A DNA stretch of 35,653 bases from Gammaproteobacteria bacterium (lineage in GTDB: Bacteria; Pseudomonadota; Gammaproteobacteria; Ga0077536). Location of the stretch: positions 1 through 35,653 of the forward strand of contig JAURMM010000172.1 in assembly GCA_030830685.1 (NCBI GenBank), in the 5' to 3' direction. This document shows, piece by piece, positions 17,979-27,653 of this stretch; the stretch's first letter is position 1, and each line of letters begins with the position of its first letter. The position numbers were made by a program, and so were the translations under genes. The notes below the pieces were generated by a model. That model was not told the origin of the DNA. It worked only from the letters and a program-made list of their open reading frames with translations, and ran no database searches.

Positions 17979-18527
17979 TCATCGGGGGGTGGTCTTCTTG
18001 GGCGGGATGATCACTTTCACGCGCCCCGGCTTGGCAGCCGGCGTGGTTGCCGTGCTGCCCGTGGCCGCTCCCCTGCCCGTGATGATGCTGCGTTCGGTGT
18101 CGTAATTGATGCGATATCCCTCGAAGAGGCGGTCGCCCTGTGTGAGGCGGGCCTTGTCGATGAGATAGAGCAGATGCTTTTTCTGATGGTATTCAATCTG
18201 CAGTCCTTCGCCTTCAATGTCCTGCTTGCCACCATCCGGGGTCTGTTTGAAATACGCCGGCTTGCCCTCGAGGTATACGTCGACCAGCGTGCGGTTCTCA
18301 TCGAAGTTGGCGATGAGCTTGTCGCCGGTCATGCGCATGGTGCCCTGGACCACCACCACGTTACCCGAATAGATGGTACGGCCCGCCGCATCATCGAGCT
18401 CGGCAAAGTCGGCCTCGATTTCGATGGGCTGTTCGACATCAGTGGCCAAGGCCAGCACCTCTGCCACCGGCAGGCACGACCACAGCGTGAGCAGGCTAAG
18501 CAGGCGGAGACTTTTCTTGGCTGTCAT
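17979..18527 (-). CDS. lptA: LPS transport periplasmic protein LptA
   Basis: A 182-residue periplasmic bridge protein with an OstA-like beta-jellyroll. It has a signal peptide (hydrophobic [15 protein letters not shown], cleavage near ALA) and the family core [35 protein letters not shown] and ITGRGAATG. The C-terminus is basic. The ATG lies inside lptC, a 32 bp overlap, which indicates coupled translation. Confidence 0.95.
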   Translation of the reverse strand: MTAKKSLRLLSLLTLWSCLPVAEVLALATDVEQPIEIEADFAELDDAAGRTIYSGNVVVVQGTMRMTGDKLIANFDENRTLVDVYLEGKPAYFKQTPDGGKQDIEGEGLQIEYHQKKHLLYLIDKARLTQGDRLFEGYRINYDTERSIITGRGAATGSTATTPAAKPGRVKVIIPPKKTTPR

Positions 18528-19074
18528 AGCGGGTTCTCACCCTCTCCAGAAGTTCCAGACGGTTGTGTTCGAAGTTCGCACGGAAACCGCGCGTGCGCGT
18601 GATCGTGGCCGGCCCCTTGATCGTCGCCAACCGGTCGGTCTCGGCGTACTGAACCTTCGGGAACACTCGCAGTTCTGAGGTCAGGATTTCATATTCACGC
18701 ACGCCGCGCGCGTTGACGCGCCAGATCTCCACACGCCCCTGCAGCAGGATGACTTCGTTGTCAGCCTTGACCAGGCCTCGTTCCGCCACGACTTGCCAAG
18801 GGGACTCGCCCCCATTGTAAATCTCCATATGGGGGTGGGCCAGTTCGGTGGTGTCATCGAGTGGGAAATGCGTGACAGCCTCGGCGGTCAAAACGCTCTG
18901 CAGGCCACCTTCGCGATTCATCGTGCGGCGGGTCATCTCCTCGAGGTAATAGTCGGGCTGATCGGCAGCCGCGCGCTGGCGAGCCTCATCATCGTCATCC
19001 AGTCGTTCGAGCAGCCAGAAAGTCAGCACCCCCAGGAGCACGCTTCCAATGGCAGCAGCAATGGTCCGTGTCAT
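18496..19074 (-). CDS. lptC: LPS export protein LptC
   Basis: A 192-residue bitopic inner-membrane protein that passes LPS from LptBFG to LptA. One N-terminal membrane helix (about residues 5-23) is followed by the periplasmic jellyroll with YYLEEMTRRTMNREG, WQVVAERGLVKADNEVILLQG and a late TSELRVFP segment. It overlaps kdsC by 4 bp and lptA by 32 bp, so Kdo synthesis and LPS export are read as one unit. Confidence 0.95.
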   Translation of the reverse strand: MTRTIAAAIGSVLLGVLTFWLLERLDDDDEARQRAAADQPDYYLEEMTRRTMNREGGLQSVLTAEAVTHFPLDDTTELAHPHMEIYNGGESPWQVVAERGLVKADNEVILLQGRVEIWRVNARGVREYEILTSELRVFPKVQYAETDRLATIKGPATITRTRGFRANFEHNRLELLERVRTRYDSQEKSPPA

Positions 19075-19622
19075 GGCCCCATCCAGGGGGGAATTTCGTA
19101 ACCGGCAAAGTGACGGGTGAGCGTGCCCTGGGCATGCATGATGAGCTCGGCGACTTCGCGCGCCGCGCCAAGACCTCCCGGTGCTGCAGTCCGCCAGCGA
19201 CTGACAGCGATCACCGCAGGGTGCGCATCCGCCACGGCCACCGGAAATCCAACAGCTTTCATGATGGGGATATCCGGAAGATCGTCACCCATAAAGCAGA
19301 TCTGGGCCGGGCTCAGGCCGCTCTCGCTGCACAGCTCATCGAGTGCCGCGCGCTTGTTGCCGCGCCCCTGATAGAGGTAGCGCACACCGAGCTCACGCAT
19401 CCTGTGCGCCACCACCGGAGAATCGCGGCCGGTGATCACGGCGAGTTGCACGCCCGAATCACGCAGCATCACCAGACCCTGACCATCGCGGACATGGAAC
19501 TGCTTGTATTCCTCGCCATTCGGCCCGAGCACGATGCGTCCATCGGTCAGCGTGCCATCGACGTCGAACACTGCCAGCCGAACGGCACCCGCGAGCGGCT
19601 TCAGGCTTTCGAGGAGACTCAT
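19071..19622 (-). CDS. kdsC: 3-deoxy-D-manno-octulosonate 8-phosphate phosphatase
   Basis: Removes phosphate from Kdo-8-phosphate, an essential lipid A core step. The 183-residue HAD protein has the nucleophile motif FDVDGTLTDG (Asp20, Asp22), the second motif VITGRDS and the third motif CFMGDDLPDIPIM. It lacks a large cap domain and so should be a tetramer. It overlaps kdsD and lptC by 4 bp each. Confidence 0.97.
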   Translation of the reverse strand: MSLLESLKPLAGAVRLAVFDVDGTLTDGRIVLGPNGEEYKQFHVRDGQGLVMLRDSGVQLAVITGRDSPVVAHRMRELGVRYLYQGRGNKRAALDELCSESGLSPAQICFMGDDLPDIPIMKAVGFPVAVADAHPAVIAVSRWRTAAPGGLGAAREVAELIMHAQGTLTRHFAGYEIPPWMGP

Positions 19623-20626
19623 ACCACCCGAGCCTTCAGCAGATCATGCATGTTGATCGCGCCTTCGAGCCGGCGCGCGGCATCGACAACCAGCAAGGCG
19701 TTGATCTTGGTGTCCTGCATCACGGCCAAGGCCTCCGCCGCCAGCAGCTCCGGGGTGACGGTCTTGCACTCGGGCGTCATCACCTCGCTGATGCGGGTGG
19801 CGCGTACATCGCCTCCGCGGTCGATCACCCGTCGCAGATCTCCATCGGTGAAAATGCCGAGGACGCGCCCATCCGGATCTACTACCGCGGTGATGCCCAA
19901 GCCCTTGCGGGTCATTTCGAGCAGGGCATCTGCCAGCGGAGTGTCCGGACCCACAGCCGGAATATCCGTGCCTGTGTGCATGAGATCCCGCACTTTCAGC
20001 AGCAGGCGCCGTCCCAGCGCACCACCGGGATGGGAGAGGGCAAAGTCCTCCTGCGTGAACCCCCGTGCCTGCAGCAGGGCAATCGCGAGTGCATCGCCCA
20101 TGGCGAGCGCGGCCGTAGTGCTGGAAGTCGGCGCAAGCCCGAGCGGACAGGCTTCCTGCGCGACGCCGACGAAGAGGTGGACGGTAGAGGATTCGGCGAG
20201 CAACGAACGGGGATTGCCGGTCATGGAGATGAGCGGCACGCCGAGGCGTTTCAGCAGGGGAATCAAGACCACCAGTTCGTCGGTCTCGCCGGAGTTGGAC
20301 AGCGCGAGCACCACATCCGTGGGCGTGATCATGCCCATGTCACCGTGGCTCGCCTCCCCGGGGTGGACGAAGAACGCCGGTGTGCCGGTACTGGCAAGGG
20401 TGGCCGCAATCTTGTTCGCAATGTGTCCGGATTTGCCCATGCCAAGCACGACGATACGTCCGCGGCAGGCCAGGATGGTGCGCGCCGCCGCGGCAAAGGT
20501 TTCGTCGACACGCGCGATCAGGTCATGCACGGCGGTGGCTTCGATCTCGAGCACGGCCCGGGCCATTTTGAGCAGGCGTTGGGGATCGATCTGGGAGGCT
20601 TGCGGTGGCATGGGGATTCTGGACAA
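19619..20626 (-). CDS. kdsD: D-arabinose-5-phosphate isomerase
   Basis: Converts ribulose-5-phosphate to arabinose-5-phosphate, the first committed step of Kdo synthesis. It is a 335-residue protein. An N-terminal SIS domain (about 40-180) has GMGKSGHIANKIAATLASTGTPAFFVHPGEASHGD as core, here marked by GMGKSGH and HPGEASHGD, and is followed by two CBS domains (about 210-335). It is the first gene of the long leftward block and is divergent from murU over 89 bp. Confidence 0.97.
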   Translation of the reverse strand: MSRIPMPPQASQIDPQRLLKMARAVLEIEATAVHDLIARVDETFAAAARTILACRGRIVVLGMGKSGHIANKIAATLASTGTPAFFVHPGEASHGDMGMITPTDVVLALSNSGETDELVVLIPLLKRLGVPLISMTGNPRSLLAESSTVHLFVGVAQEACPLGLAPTSSTTAALAMGDALAIALLQARGFTQEDFALSHPGGALGRRLLLKVRDLMHTGTDIPAVGPDTPLADALLEMTRKGLGITAVVDPDGRVLGIFTDGDLRRVIDRGGDVRATRISEVMTPECKTVTPELLAAEALAVMQDTKINALLVVDAARRLEGAINMHDLLKARVV

Positions 20627-20715
20627 TTCCGGGCTCGCAAGTGTGCCATGAGCGCCTGCGCAACGCCCCCATTTTCAGCCCGCTCCCGTGGCAGCAGCCT
20701 GCCCGAGGAATACCG

Positions 20716-21459
20716 ATGTCCCAGCGCCCTGTCGTTCGTCCCGGCCTTCCTTCCCAGGCCATTCTGCTGGCGGCCGGGCGGGGCGAACGCCTGCGCCCGA
20801 TTACCGACACTCTCCCGAAGCCACTGGTGGAGGTCACAGGTCGACCCCTCATCGACTATCACCTGTACCGGCTTGCGCACGCAGGGGTCACGCGTTGCGT
20901 GGTCAATGTGGCGCACCTGGGCGCGCAGATCGAGGCCCATGTGGGTGATGGACATCGCTTTGGACTGGAGGTGCTTTACTCCCGGGAGCCTGGGGGCGCA
21001 CTCGAAACAGGCGGTGGCATTCGACAGGCCATGGGCTTGCTGCAGCCCGGCGCGTTTCTCGCCGTGAACGCGGATGTGCTCACCGATTTTGACTTCACCA
21101 CCCTTCAGGATGCGCCGGATTGCCTCGCGCATCTGGTGCTGGTCCCCAATCCACCCGCCAATCCGGGTGGTGATTTCTGCCTGGGAGCACAAGGGCGCGT
21201 GAGCAATGCACCCACCCCACGCCTGACCTTCAGCGGCATCGCTCGCTATCGGGCCGGATTGCTCGCGGCAGCGCCGGCCGCCGGCCGCTTCCCGCTCACG
21301 CCTTGGCTGCGTGTCGCAGCTGAGGAGGGCCGCGTGTCGGGTCAGCTGTTTGAGGGCGCTTGGTTCGACATCGGCACGCCGGAGCGGCTGGAAGTCGCGC
21401 GCCAGTGGGCGCAGAGCGCAGGGCTTCAGGCCAGCCCGGAAGTCCCGGGGGTCGCTTGA
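20716..21459 (+). CDS. murU: N-acetylmuramate alpha-1-phosphate uridylyltransferase (MurU type)
   Basis: A 247-residue nucleotidyltransferase. The activation loop [11 protein letters not shown] (18-28) is followed by a conserved Lys (PKPLVEV), [11 protein letters not shown], the metal-binding VNADV and FDIGTPERL. The pattern fits MurU, which makes UDP-MurNAc from MurNAc-1-phosphate in peptidoglycan recycling; general sugar-1-phosphate uridylyl- or guanylyltransferases of the same fold are alternatives. The ATG at 20716 has GAGGAA at good spacing. Its usual partner, the kinase AmgK, is not adjacent. The 3' end overlaps queC by 34 bp tail-to-tail. Confidence 0.85.
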   Translation: MSQRPVVRPGLPSQAILLAAGRGERLRPITDTLPKPLVEVTGRPLIDYHLYRLAHAGVTRCVVNVAHLGAQIEAHVGDGHRFGLEVLYSREPGGALETGGGIRQAMGLLQPGAFLAVNADVLTDFDFTTLQDAPDCLAHLVLVPNPPANPGGDFCLGAQGRVSNAPTPRLTFSGIARYRAGLLAAAPAAGRFPLTPWLRVAAEEGRVSGQLFEGAWFDIGTPERLEVARQWAQSAGLQASPEVPGVA

Positions 21460-22118
21460 TAGCGGGTGGGATCCGGCACCCCTGCCGCGCGAAACCCTTC
21501 GCGGCGGAAATGGCAGGCATCACAACGGCCGCAGGCCCTGCCCGAATCGTCTGCCTGATAGCAAGACACGGTCTGCGCGAAGTCCACCCCGTGACGAAGG
21601 CCCTCGAGAATGATCTCGCCCTTGGACCAGGCAATCAGCGGCGCCTGAATGGCAAGTGTCCCGCCCTCGACCGCAGCCTTGGTCGCGAGATTGGCGAGAT
21701 TCTGGAAAGCCGCGATGAATGCGGGTCTGCAATCCGGATAGCCGGAGTAGTCCACCGCATTCACCCCGATGTGAATTTCCCGGGCCTCGAGCACTTCGGC
21801 CCAACCCAGCGCGATGGCCAGCATCACCGTGTTGCGGGCGGGCACATAAGTGACCGGAATCCCGGCGGCGCGGGTTTCAGGAACAGCCGTGGCAATGTCG
21901 GTGAGGGCGGAGCCGCCGAACTGTCCGTAATCCAGGGTCACCACCCGGTGGGCTACCGCCCCCAGGGCCGAGGACACGTGCGCGGCGGCAGCGAGCTCAG
22001 CCCGATGGCGCTGGCCGTAATCAAGGCTCAGCGTATGGCATTCCAGCCCGCGGCTGCGCGCCAAGGCAAGGACGGTGGCTGAATCGAGGCCGCCGGAGAC
22101 CAGAATCACCGCGCGCAT
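21426..22118 (-). CDS. queC: 7-cyano-7-deazaguanine synthase
   Basis: An ATP-dependent ligase that forms preQ0, the precursor of queuosine. It is 230 residues long. The PP-loop is [13 protein letters not shown] near the N-terminus, followed by LDYGQRH. The zinc site comprises Cys186, Cys196, Cys199 and Cys202 (in CGRCDAC). It is the last gene of the tol-pal block, 35 bp after cpoB. queE, often between cpoB and queC, is absent here. Confidence 0.97.
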   Translation of the reverse strand: MRAVILVSGGLDSATVLALARSRGLECHTLSLDYGQRHRAELAAAAHVSSALGAVAHRVVTLDYGQFGGSALTDIATAVPETRAAGIPVTYVPARNTVMLAIALGWAEVLEAREIHIGVNAVDYSGYPDCRPAFIAAFQNLANLATKAAVEGGTLAIQAPLIAWSKGEIILEGLRHGVDFAQTVSCYQADDSGRACGRCDACHFRREGFRAAGVPDPTRYQATPGTSGLA

Positions 22119-22153
22119 GGCTGCCGATCTTGAAGGTGCGTTGCCGTGCGGGA

Positions 22154-23227
22154 TCAGGACCTTGGAAGCTGGGCCAGGCGCTGTGTCGCGAGTTGCGCGG
22201 CCGCGGTGCCCGGGAAACGCTGCTGGAGGTCGGTGAGAACGGTGCGCGCTTCAGCAGCCTGCCCCAGTTCCGCGTAGCTGTAGCCGATTTTCAGCATGGC
22301 ATGTGAGAGCTTCTTGCTCGCAGGGTAGTTGACCAACATGGCCTGATAGGCGGGCAGCGCCTTGGTGAAATCACGCTTCACGTAATGCGCCTCTGCTAGC
22401 CAGAACTGCGCGTTGTCGCCCAATTGGCTGGCCGGATATTGCTGCTGGAAGGCTTCGAACGCGGCAATGGCCTGGTCGTATTCGCCTGACTTCAGCAATG
22501 TGAAGGCGTTCTGGTAGGCGGCCTCGGAGGCCGGGTCCTCTACCCCCGGTGGCGCAGGCGCTGGCATTGCTGGGGCGGGCGACGAGACCACGGGGGGTGT
22601 CACGCCTCCCACAGGCGTGGGCGCCTGCAAGGGCGCGGCAGGCATCTGCTGCGGCACGGATCCCACGGCGGCAGGCACCATGGGCAACCCGGTTGCGGGG
22701 TCTACCGCCGCAGCGGTCTGGGGCATGGGCGGGATCGGTTGGCCGGAAGCGTCAATCGCCCCGGTCGCGGGTGCAAGCGCGGCAGTTTCGGTCTGCACCA
22801 GCAGATCGCCCTGGGCGGCCGGGGTACCCGCCACGGCATCCGCCGGGCCCGCCGGCAGAACAGCCAATGGGGGGGCGGCGACCGCGCCCGCTGCCGGAAC
22901 GGCACCACCGGGCTGGGCACGCAGCCGGGCATCGAGGTCAGCATATCCGGCCGTCTGCGCGTGCCGTTGCTGTTCCAGCAGGTACGACTGATTCTCGAGC
23001 TCCCCCTTGAGGGCAGACATTTCGCGCTTCAGTGCCTCTATTTCAGAGAGCATTTCGAGCAGGCCGCGATTGTTGAGATTCTGCTCCAGACGGGACACCC
23101 GAGCCGCAAGATCAGGGGAGGGCGGCGCCTGTTGGGCAAACGCGACGCCAGGGAGCGCGGCCAGGGTGGCGATGAACGCGAGCGACAGGCCACTCCGGGT
23201 CCCGGTTCGGGTACTACGCTGCTGCAT
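22154..23227 (-). CDS. cpoB: Cell division coordinator CpoB (YbgF)
   Basis: A 357-residue periplasmic protein that links Tol-Pal constriction to PBP1B. It has a signal peptide (cleavage near AFA), then a coiled coil (about 35-80; [17 protein letters not shown] and [11 protein letters not shown]). An unusually long Pro/Ala/Val-rich linker of about 120 residues follows, then tetratricopeptide repeats ([20 protein letters not shown] onward, with FWLAEAHY and [13 protein letters not shown]). The ATG at 23227 has a strong GAGGAG site; an upstream ATG at 23263 lacks one. It lies 37 bp after pal. Confidence 0.95.
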   Translation of the reverse strand: MQQRSTRTGTRSGLSLAFIATLAALPGVAFAQQAPPSPDLAARVSRLEQNLNNRGLLEMLSEIEALKREMSALKGELENQSYLLEQQRHAQTAGYADLDARLRAQPGGAVPAAGAVAAPPLAVLPAGPADAVAGTPAAQGDLLVQTETAALAPATGAIDASGQPIPPMPQTAAAVDPATGLPMVPAAVGSVPQQMPAAPLQAPTPVGGVTPPVVSSPAPAMPAPAPPGVEDPASEAAYQNAFTLLKSGEYDQAIAAFEAFQQQYPASQLGDNAQFWLAEAHYVKRDFTKALPAYQAMLVNYPASKKLSHAMLKIGYSYAELGQAAEARTVLTDLQQRFPGTAAAQLATQRLAQLPRS

Positions 23228-23264
23228 GGTGCGCTCCTCTTGGCCGCTCAGGGCGGGATTCAAC

Positions 23265-23804
23265 TCAGGGGTAGACGATCTCGACGCGACGGTTCATCGC
23301 GTAGGCAGACTCGTCGGAGCCCATCACTGCCGGGCGCTCCTCGCCATAGCTCACGGTGCGGATCTGGCCGGCACTCGCGCCGAGCAGCACCAGCTGCTTG
23401 CGCAGGGCCAGCGCACGTCGCTCGCCGAGCGCGAGGTTGTATTCCGGCGTGCCTTGCTCGTCCGCATGGCCTTCGAGCGTGATCTCGGTGGAGGGATTGG
23501 AGGCGAGGTAGGTGGCGTGGGCCTGCACCACGTTCTCGAAATCGCTGCGGACATTGGTACTGTCGTAGTCGAAATAGATGACTCGGGTGGAGAGTGGGCT
23601 GCTCGGATCGTTCAGGGCAGCAGCGCCGGCGCCAAATCCATCGGACACGCCAGCACTGCGCGCGGCATCGATATCACTCATTTCCCCGCTGGAAATTCCA
23701 CTCTGCACGCTGGCGGAAGCCGGCTGCTTCTTGTCGAGGCTGCTGCAGCCGGTGAGCGCCAGGGCGAACGCGGCGGCCAGCAGGAATTTGGACGAAATAC
23801 TCAT
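23265..23804 (-). CDS. pal: Peptidoglycan-associated lipoprotein Pal
   Basis: A 179-residue outer-membrane lipoprotein. The lipobox LTGC places the lipidated Cys at residue 20. A short linker is followed by an OmpA-like domain: VIYFDYDSTNV, the peptidoglycan-binding LEGHADEQGTPEYNLALGERRA and the terminal YAMNRRVEIVY. Together with TolB and TolQRA it tethers the outer membrane to peptidoglycan during division. It lies 63 bp downstream of tolB. Confidence 0.98.
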   Translation of the reverse strand: MSISSKFLLAAAFALALTGCSSLDKKQPASASVQSGISSGEMSDIDAARSAGVSDGFGAGAAALNDPSSPLSTRVIYFDYDSTNVRSDFENVVQAHATYLASNPSTEITLEGHADEQGTPEYNLALGERRALALRKQLVLLGASAGQIRTVSYGEERPAVMGSDESAYAMNRRVEIVYP

Positions 23805-23867
23805 GGTTCAAGGTCTCCTTCGCAGTGGTTAGGTAGGCGGTGACGCCAGCTCGCGGCGCCCCCCGGG

Positions 23868-25169
23868 TTATTCGCGGAACGGCCCCCAGGCCGGTTCTCT
23901 CACCTGCCCTCGCTGCAGGGCAAGGCGTTGCTTCACGGTGCCGTCGACGGAGGTCGCAGCCAGCTCCATGCCTCCACCGATCGTGGTGGTGTAGATGATC
24001 ATACTGCCATTCGGCGCAAAGCTCGGGGATTCATCAAGGCCAGAACGGGTCACATGGCGCAAGGTGCCGGTGGCGAGCTCGTAGACGGCAATGCGGAAGC
24101 CGCCGCCACCGTTGACCAGTAACAACGATTTGCCGTCGGGAGCATAGCTGGCGCGCGCATTGTAATTGCCCGCATTGAAAGTGACACGCTGCTGCGGCCC
24201 GCCACCCGGAGAAACACGGTAAATCTGCGGACTGCCGCCCCGGTCGGAAGTGAAGATGATGGTTTGTCCATCCGGCGACCAGGACGGTTCTGTGTCGATT
24301 CCGGCGTCCGAGGTCAGACGATGCTGCTGACCGTTGCCGAGGTCCACGACATAGATATCCGGATTGCCCTCCATCGAGCGGGTGACAGCGAGGCGGTGCC
24401 CGTCGGGAGAAAAGGCCGGCGAGCTGTTGATACCGGCGCCGGAGACCACCTTGCGCCGTTCTCCCGTGCGCACGTCCTGGATGTAGATCGCTGAATTCTT
24501 TTCCTCGAAGGAGACGTAGGCCAGACGATTGCCGTCCCGGGACCAGGCCGGAGACAGCACCGGCTGGCGCGACTCGAGGATGGTGCGGGCGTTGTAGCCG
24601 TCTGCATCCGCAATCTGCAGACGGTAGGTTCCGTCCTTCTCGCTGCGGCGCTCCACCGTGACATAGGCGATGCGGGTGGCGAAGGCGCCCTTCATCTTGA
24701 GCAGCGCCTCATAGATCAGGTCTGCGATGTGATGCGCGGTGAACCGGAGATTGGCCGCGTGGGAAGGAATCTGATACCCCGCAATCTGCTTGCCCGTGAA
24801 CACATCGAGTAGCCGGAACTCGACTGTGAAGCCGCCATCCCCCTTGGCCGTGATGCGTCCGATGACGAGATTGTCCATGCCGAGCACGCGCCAGTCCTTG
24901 AAGTTGACCTGGCCGATATCCGTGGGCCTCGACGGGAGATCCTCGCGCGGCATGGGATCGAAGCTGCCACTGCGGGTCAGGTCATTGGAGATGACCTGCG
25001 CCACGTCTTCGGGCAAGGGCGCACCTGCCCATTCAAACGGCACGATGGCGATCGGCAAGGCCCCCTGCGCGCCCTGCGTGATGCGGATTTCGAGTGGTCC
25101 CTTGCTGGCGGTCTGCGCATTGGCACCAAGCATCATGACCATCAGCAGCAACAGAAGGATTCGTGTCAC
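23868..25169 (-). CDS. tolB: Tol-Pal system periplasmic protein TolB
   Basis: A 433-residue periplasmic protein with a signal peptide (MTRILLLLLMVMML, cleavage near ANA). The N-terminal domain (about 20-165) has IAIVPFEW and LTRSGSFDPM. A six-bladed beta-propeller follows, with repeated blades such as SPAWSRDGNRLAYVS, SPAFSPDGHRLAVT and EPSWSPDGQTIIFTSDRGG. The N-terminus contacts TolA and the propeller binds Pal. It begins 4 bp after the tolA stop. Confidence 0.98.
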   Translation of the reverse strand: MTRILLLLLMVMMLGANAQTASKGPLEIRITQGAQGALPIAIVPFEWAGAPLPEDVAQVISNDLTRSGSFDPMPREDLPSRPTDIGQVNFKDWRVLGMDNLVIGRITAKGDGGFTVEFRLLDVFTGKQIAGYQIPSHAANLRFTAHHIADLIYEALLKMKGAFATRIAYVTVERRSEKDGTYRLQIADADGYNARTILESRQPVLSPAWSRDGNRLAYVSFEEKNSAIYIQDVRTGERRKVVSGAGINSSPAFSPDGHRLAVTRSMEGNPDIYVVDLGNGQQHRLTSDAGIDTEPSWSPDGQTIIFTSDRGGSPQIYRVSPGGGPQQRVTFNAGNYNARASYAPDGKSLLLVNGGGGFRIAVYELATGTLRHVTRSGLDESPSFAPNGSMIIYTTTIGGGMELAATSVDGTVKQRLALQRGQVREPAWGPFRE

Positions 25170-25173
25170 AGGC

Positions 25174-26103
25174 TCACCAGTTGGGGTCGAACAAGAGTTT
25201 CAATTCACGCATCTCGTTGAACAGACGCGCCTCGGCCGGTACCGGCAAGGGGGCGGCCTTGCGCACCGCCGTCTCGGCCTGACGGTCGAAGACCGCGTTG
25301 CCGCTGGACTCGATCACGCTGGCGGCGACCACATCACCGCCCGGCACGATCCGGACCAGAAGCGTGCATTTTAGCCCGGGCGGCAGGCCCGGTGGGTAGA
25401 CAAAACCGCCTTGGATCGCAGCGGTTATACGCCCAACCCAACGCTGAAGTTCCGTCGCATCGGCCAAGGCCTGGCCCTCGGCTTCTTCCGCCGCCAGCGC
25501 TTCGGCTAACGCCTTCTCCGCAGCTGCCTTGCGCGCGGCTTCTGCCTTGGCCTTCTTCTCGGCCTCTGCCTTGGCCTTCTTCTCGGCCTCTGCCTTGGCC
25601 TTCTTCTCGGCTTCTGCCTTGGCCTTCTTCTCGGCCTCTGCCTTGGCCTTCTTCTCGGCCTCTGCCTTGGTTTTCTTCTCGGCCTCTGCCTTGGTTTTCT
25701 TCTCGGCCTCTGCCTTGGCCTTCTTCTCGGTTTCTGCGCGCTTCTGCTCCTCGGCAACCTTGCGCTTCTCCTGCTCCTGCTGCTCGCGCAGATTCTTGAG
25801 CTTCTGCTCTTCTTCGCGCACCTTGCGCTTCGCCTCTTCCTCCTTGCGCTTGGCGTCGTCTGGCTTCTGTTTTTCAGGCTGCTGCGGTTGGCGGGCTTGT
25901 GCCAGCACTTTGTCGGCATCGATGGCCTTGGCAGTCATCACCTGGGGCGCACCGGCCGGTATCACCGGTGTGCTGCTACGCCAGTCTATGCCCACCACGA
26001 ACACGACGATGATGATCGCGTGCGCGAGCAACGAGTAATAGAGTGCCTTGTTGCTGCTGAAGCTTGGCAGCTTGGGCAGGCGGACGAGAGGTTTTTCCTT
26101 CAC
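25174..26103 (-). CDS. tolA: Tol-Pal system protein TolA
   Basis: A 309-residue inner-membrane protein spanning the periplasm. Domain I has one membrane helix (about 21-42) with the SxxxH motif in YSLLAHAI that couples it to TolQR. Domain II is a long Lys/Glu/Ala helix (about 75-215) containing eight exact 8-residue repeats of the KAEAEKKA type. Domain III (about 225-309) has WVGRITAAIQGGFVYP, CTLLVRIVPGGDV and the conserved SSGNAVFDRQAETAVRKA. It starts 24 bp after tolR. Confidence 0.96.
   Translation of the reverse strand: MKEKPLVRLPKLPSFSSNKALYYSLLAHAIIIVVFVVGIDWRSSTPVIPAGAPQVMTAKAIDADKVLAQARQPQQPEKQKPDDAKRKEEEAKRKVREEEQKLKNLREQQEQEKRKVAEEQKRAETEKKAKAEAEKKTKAEAEKKTKAEAEKKAKAEAEKKAKAEAEKKAKAEAEKKAKAEAEKKAKAEAARKAAAEKALAEALAAEEAEGQALADATELQRWVGRITAAIQGGFVYPPGLPPGLKCTLLVRIVPGGDVVAASVIESSGNAVFDRQAETAVRKAAPLPVPAEARLFNEMRELKLLFDPNW
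25541..25732 (-). repeat. Tandem 24 bp coding repeat in tolA (8 units)
   Basis: Eight head-to-tail 24 bp units, read on the plus strand as TCTGCCTTGGCCTTCTTC plus TCGGCC. Two adjacent units (starting 25661 and 25685) carry TTGGTTTTC in place of TTGGCCTTC, changing Ala to Thr. Near-identity at third codon positions shows recent unit duplication, so copy number probably varies between strains and alters the length of the TolA helix by 8 residues per unit. Confidence 0.95.
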
Positions 26104-26127
26104 GGATGACTCAATGCCTGGATCAAC

Positions 26128-26568
26128 TCATTTTTTGCCGGGGGGATCAGTCAGCAGGCCGACATCCTCAATGCCTGCGTTCTGCATCAAGGCCATCACT
26201 TCCACCACGCGGCCGTAAGGCACACCCTGATCGCCCTTGACCAGAAAAGTGGTTTTCGGTTTGTACTTCTTCACGCCGGCCAGGCGATGGACCAGCGTTT
26301 CAGCATCCACCGGTGAGTCCGGATCTTCGCCAAGGTCGATATACATCTCACCAGCTGCGTCTATGGTAACGATGACGGGTTCGTTATCCGAAGGCGGCAC
26401 GGGTTCGGATTCGGCCTGGGGCAGCTCGACTTTCACCCCTTGCGTCACCAGCGGTGCTGTCACCATGAAGATGATGAGCAATACCAGGGTCACGTCGATA
26501 TAAGGCACCACGTTCATTTCGGCGACCAGCCGCTTGCCGCGTTTGCCGCGGGACATCACACCTGCCAT
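26128..26568 (-). CDS. tolR: Tol-Pal system protein TolR (ExbD family)
   Basis: A 146-residue bitopic protein of the proton-driven TolQR motor. The N-terminal membrane helix has the proton-carrying Asp25 in PYIDVTLVLLIIFMV. The periplasmic domain contains VTIDAAGEMYIDLGE and VKGDQGVPYGRVVEVMALM. A Gly/Lys/Arg-rich N-terminus (SRGKRGKR) precedes the helix. It follows tolQ by 10 bp. Confidence 0.98.
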   Translation of the reverse strand: MAGVMSRGKRGKRLVAEMNVVPYIDVTLVLLIIFMVTAPLVTQGVKVELPQAESEPVPPSDNEPVIVTIDAAGEMYIDLGEDPDSPVDAETLVHRLAGVKKYKPKTTFLVKGDQGVPYGRVVEVMALMQNAGIEDVGLLTDPPGKK

Positions 26569-26578
26569 GTCATGTGCC

Positions 26579-27242
<664 letters not shown>

Positions 27243-27253
<11 letters not shown>

Positions 27254-27653
27254 TGCTGATCCTTTCGAAAATGTCATCCGGAATCCGCAGGGGCACCATG
27301 CGCCGGAAGTCCACGCTGCCTACGCGAATATTGCCTTGGCAGATGAGCTGGCCTTGCGCATCAAACACCTTCTGGAGGAACTCCACGCTGGCACGCCCAC
27401 AGCGCGTGGGGGCACAGGTGGCTGTCAAGGCATCGTTGAAATGCGCTGCGCGTATGTAATCCAGTTCGGCATTGCGCACCACGAAGGCAATGCCATAGCG
27501 CCGCGCCAGGTCATCCTGCTCAAAACCGAGCGCCCGCAGCCACTCGGTGCGGGCACGCTCCATGAACTTGAGGTAGTTGGCATGGTAGACGATGCCGGCC
27601 GCATCGGTGTCCTCGTAATACACCCGCAGAGGCAGGCGGAACTCCCCGCTCAT
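27243..27653 (-). CDS. ybgC: Acyl-CoA thioesterase YbgC
   Basis: A 136-residue hot-dog thioesterase, the usual first gene of the tol-pal operon. It may act in phospholipid or acyl-carrier metabolism. The active-site segment is [24 protein letters not shown], with catalytic Asp17 and His24 (landmarks EDTDAAG and YHANY). It overlaps ruvB by 4 bp and tolQ by 11 bp, so ruvB-ybgC-tolQ are translationally linked. Confidence 0.97.

Noticed and set aside
19068-20651. A 527-codon open frame on the plus strand opposite kdsC and kdsD
   Set aside because: It is antisense to two clearly conserved genes, has a biased Ser/Arg-rich composition and no recognisable motif. Long antisense frames are expected at this GC content.
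25541-25732. Regular repeats that might suggest CRISPR
   Set aside because: The units are contiguous without spacers and encode the TolA helix in frame.
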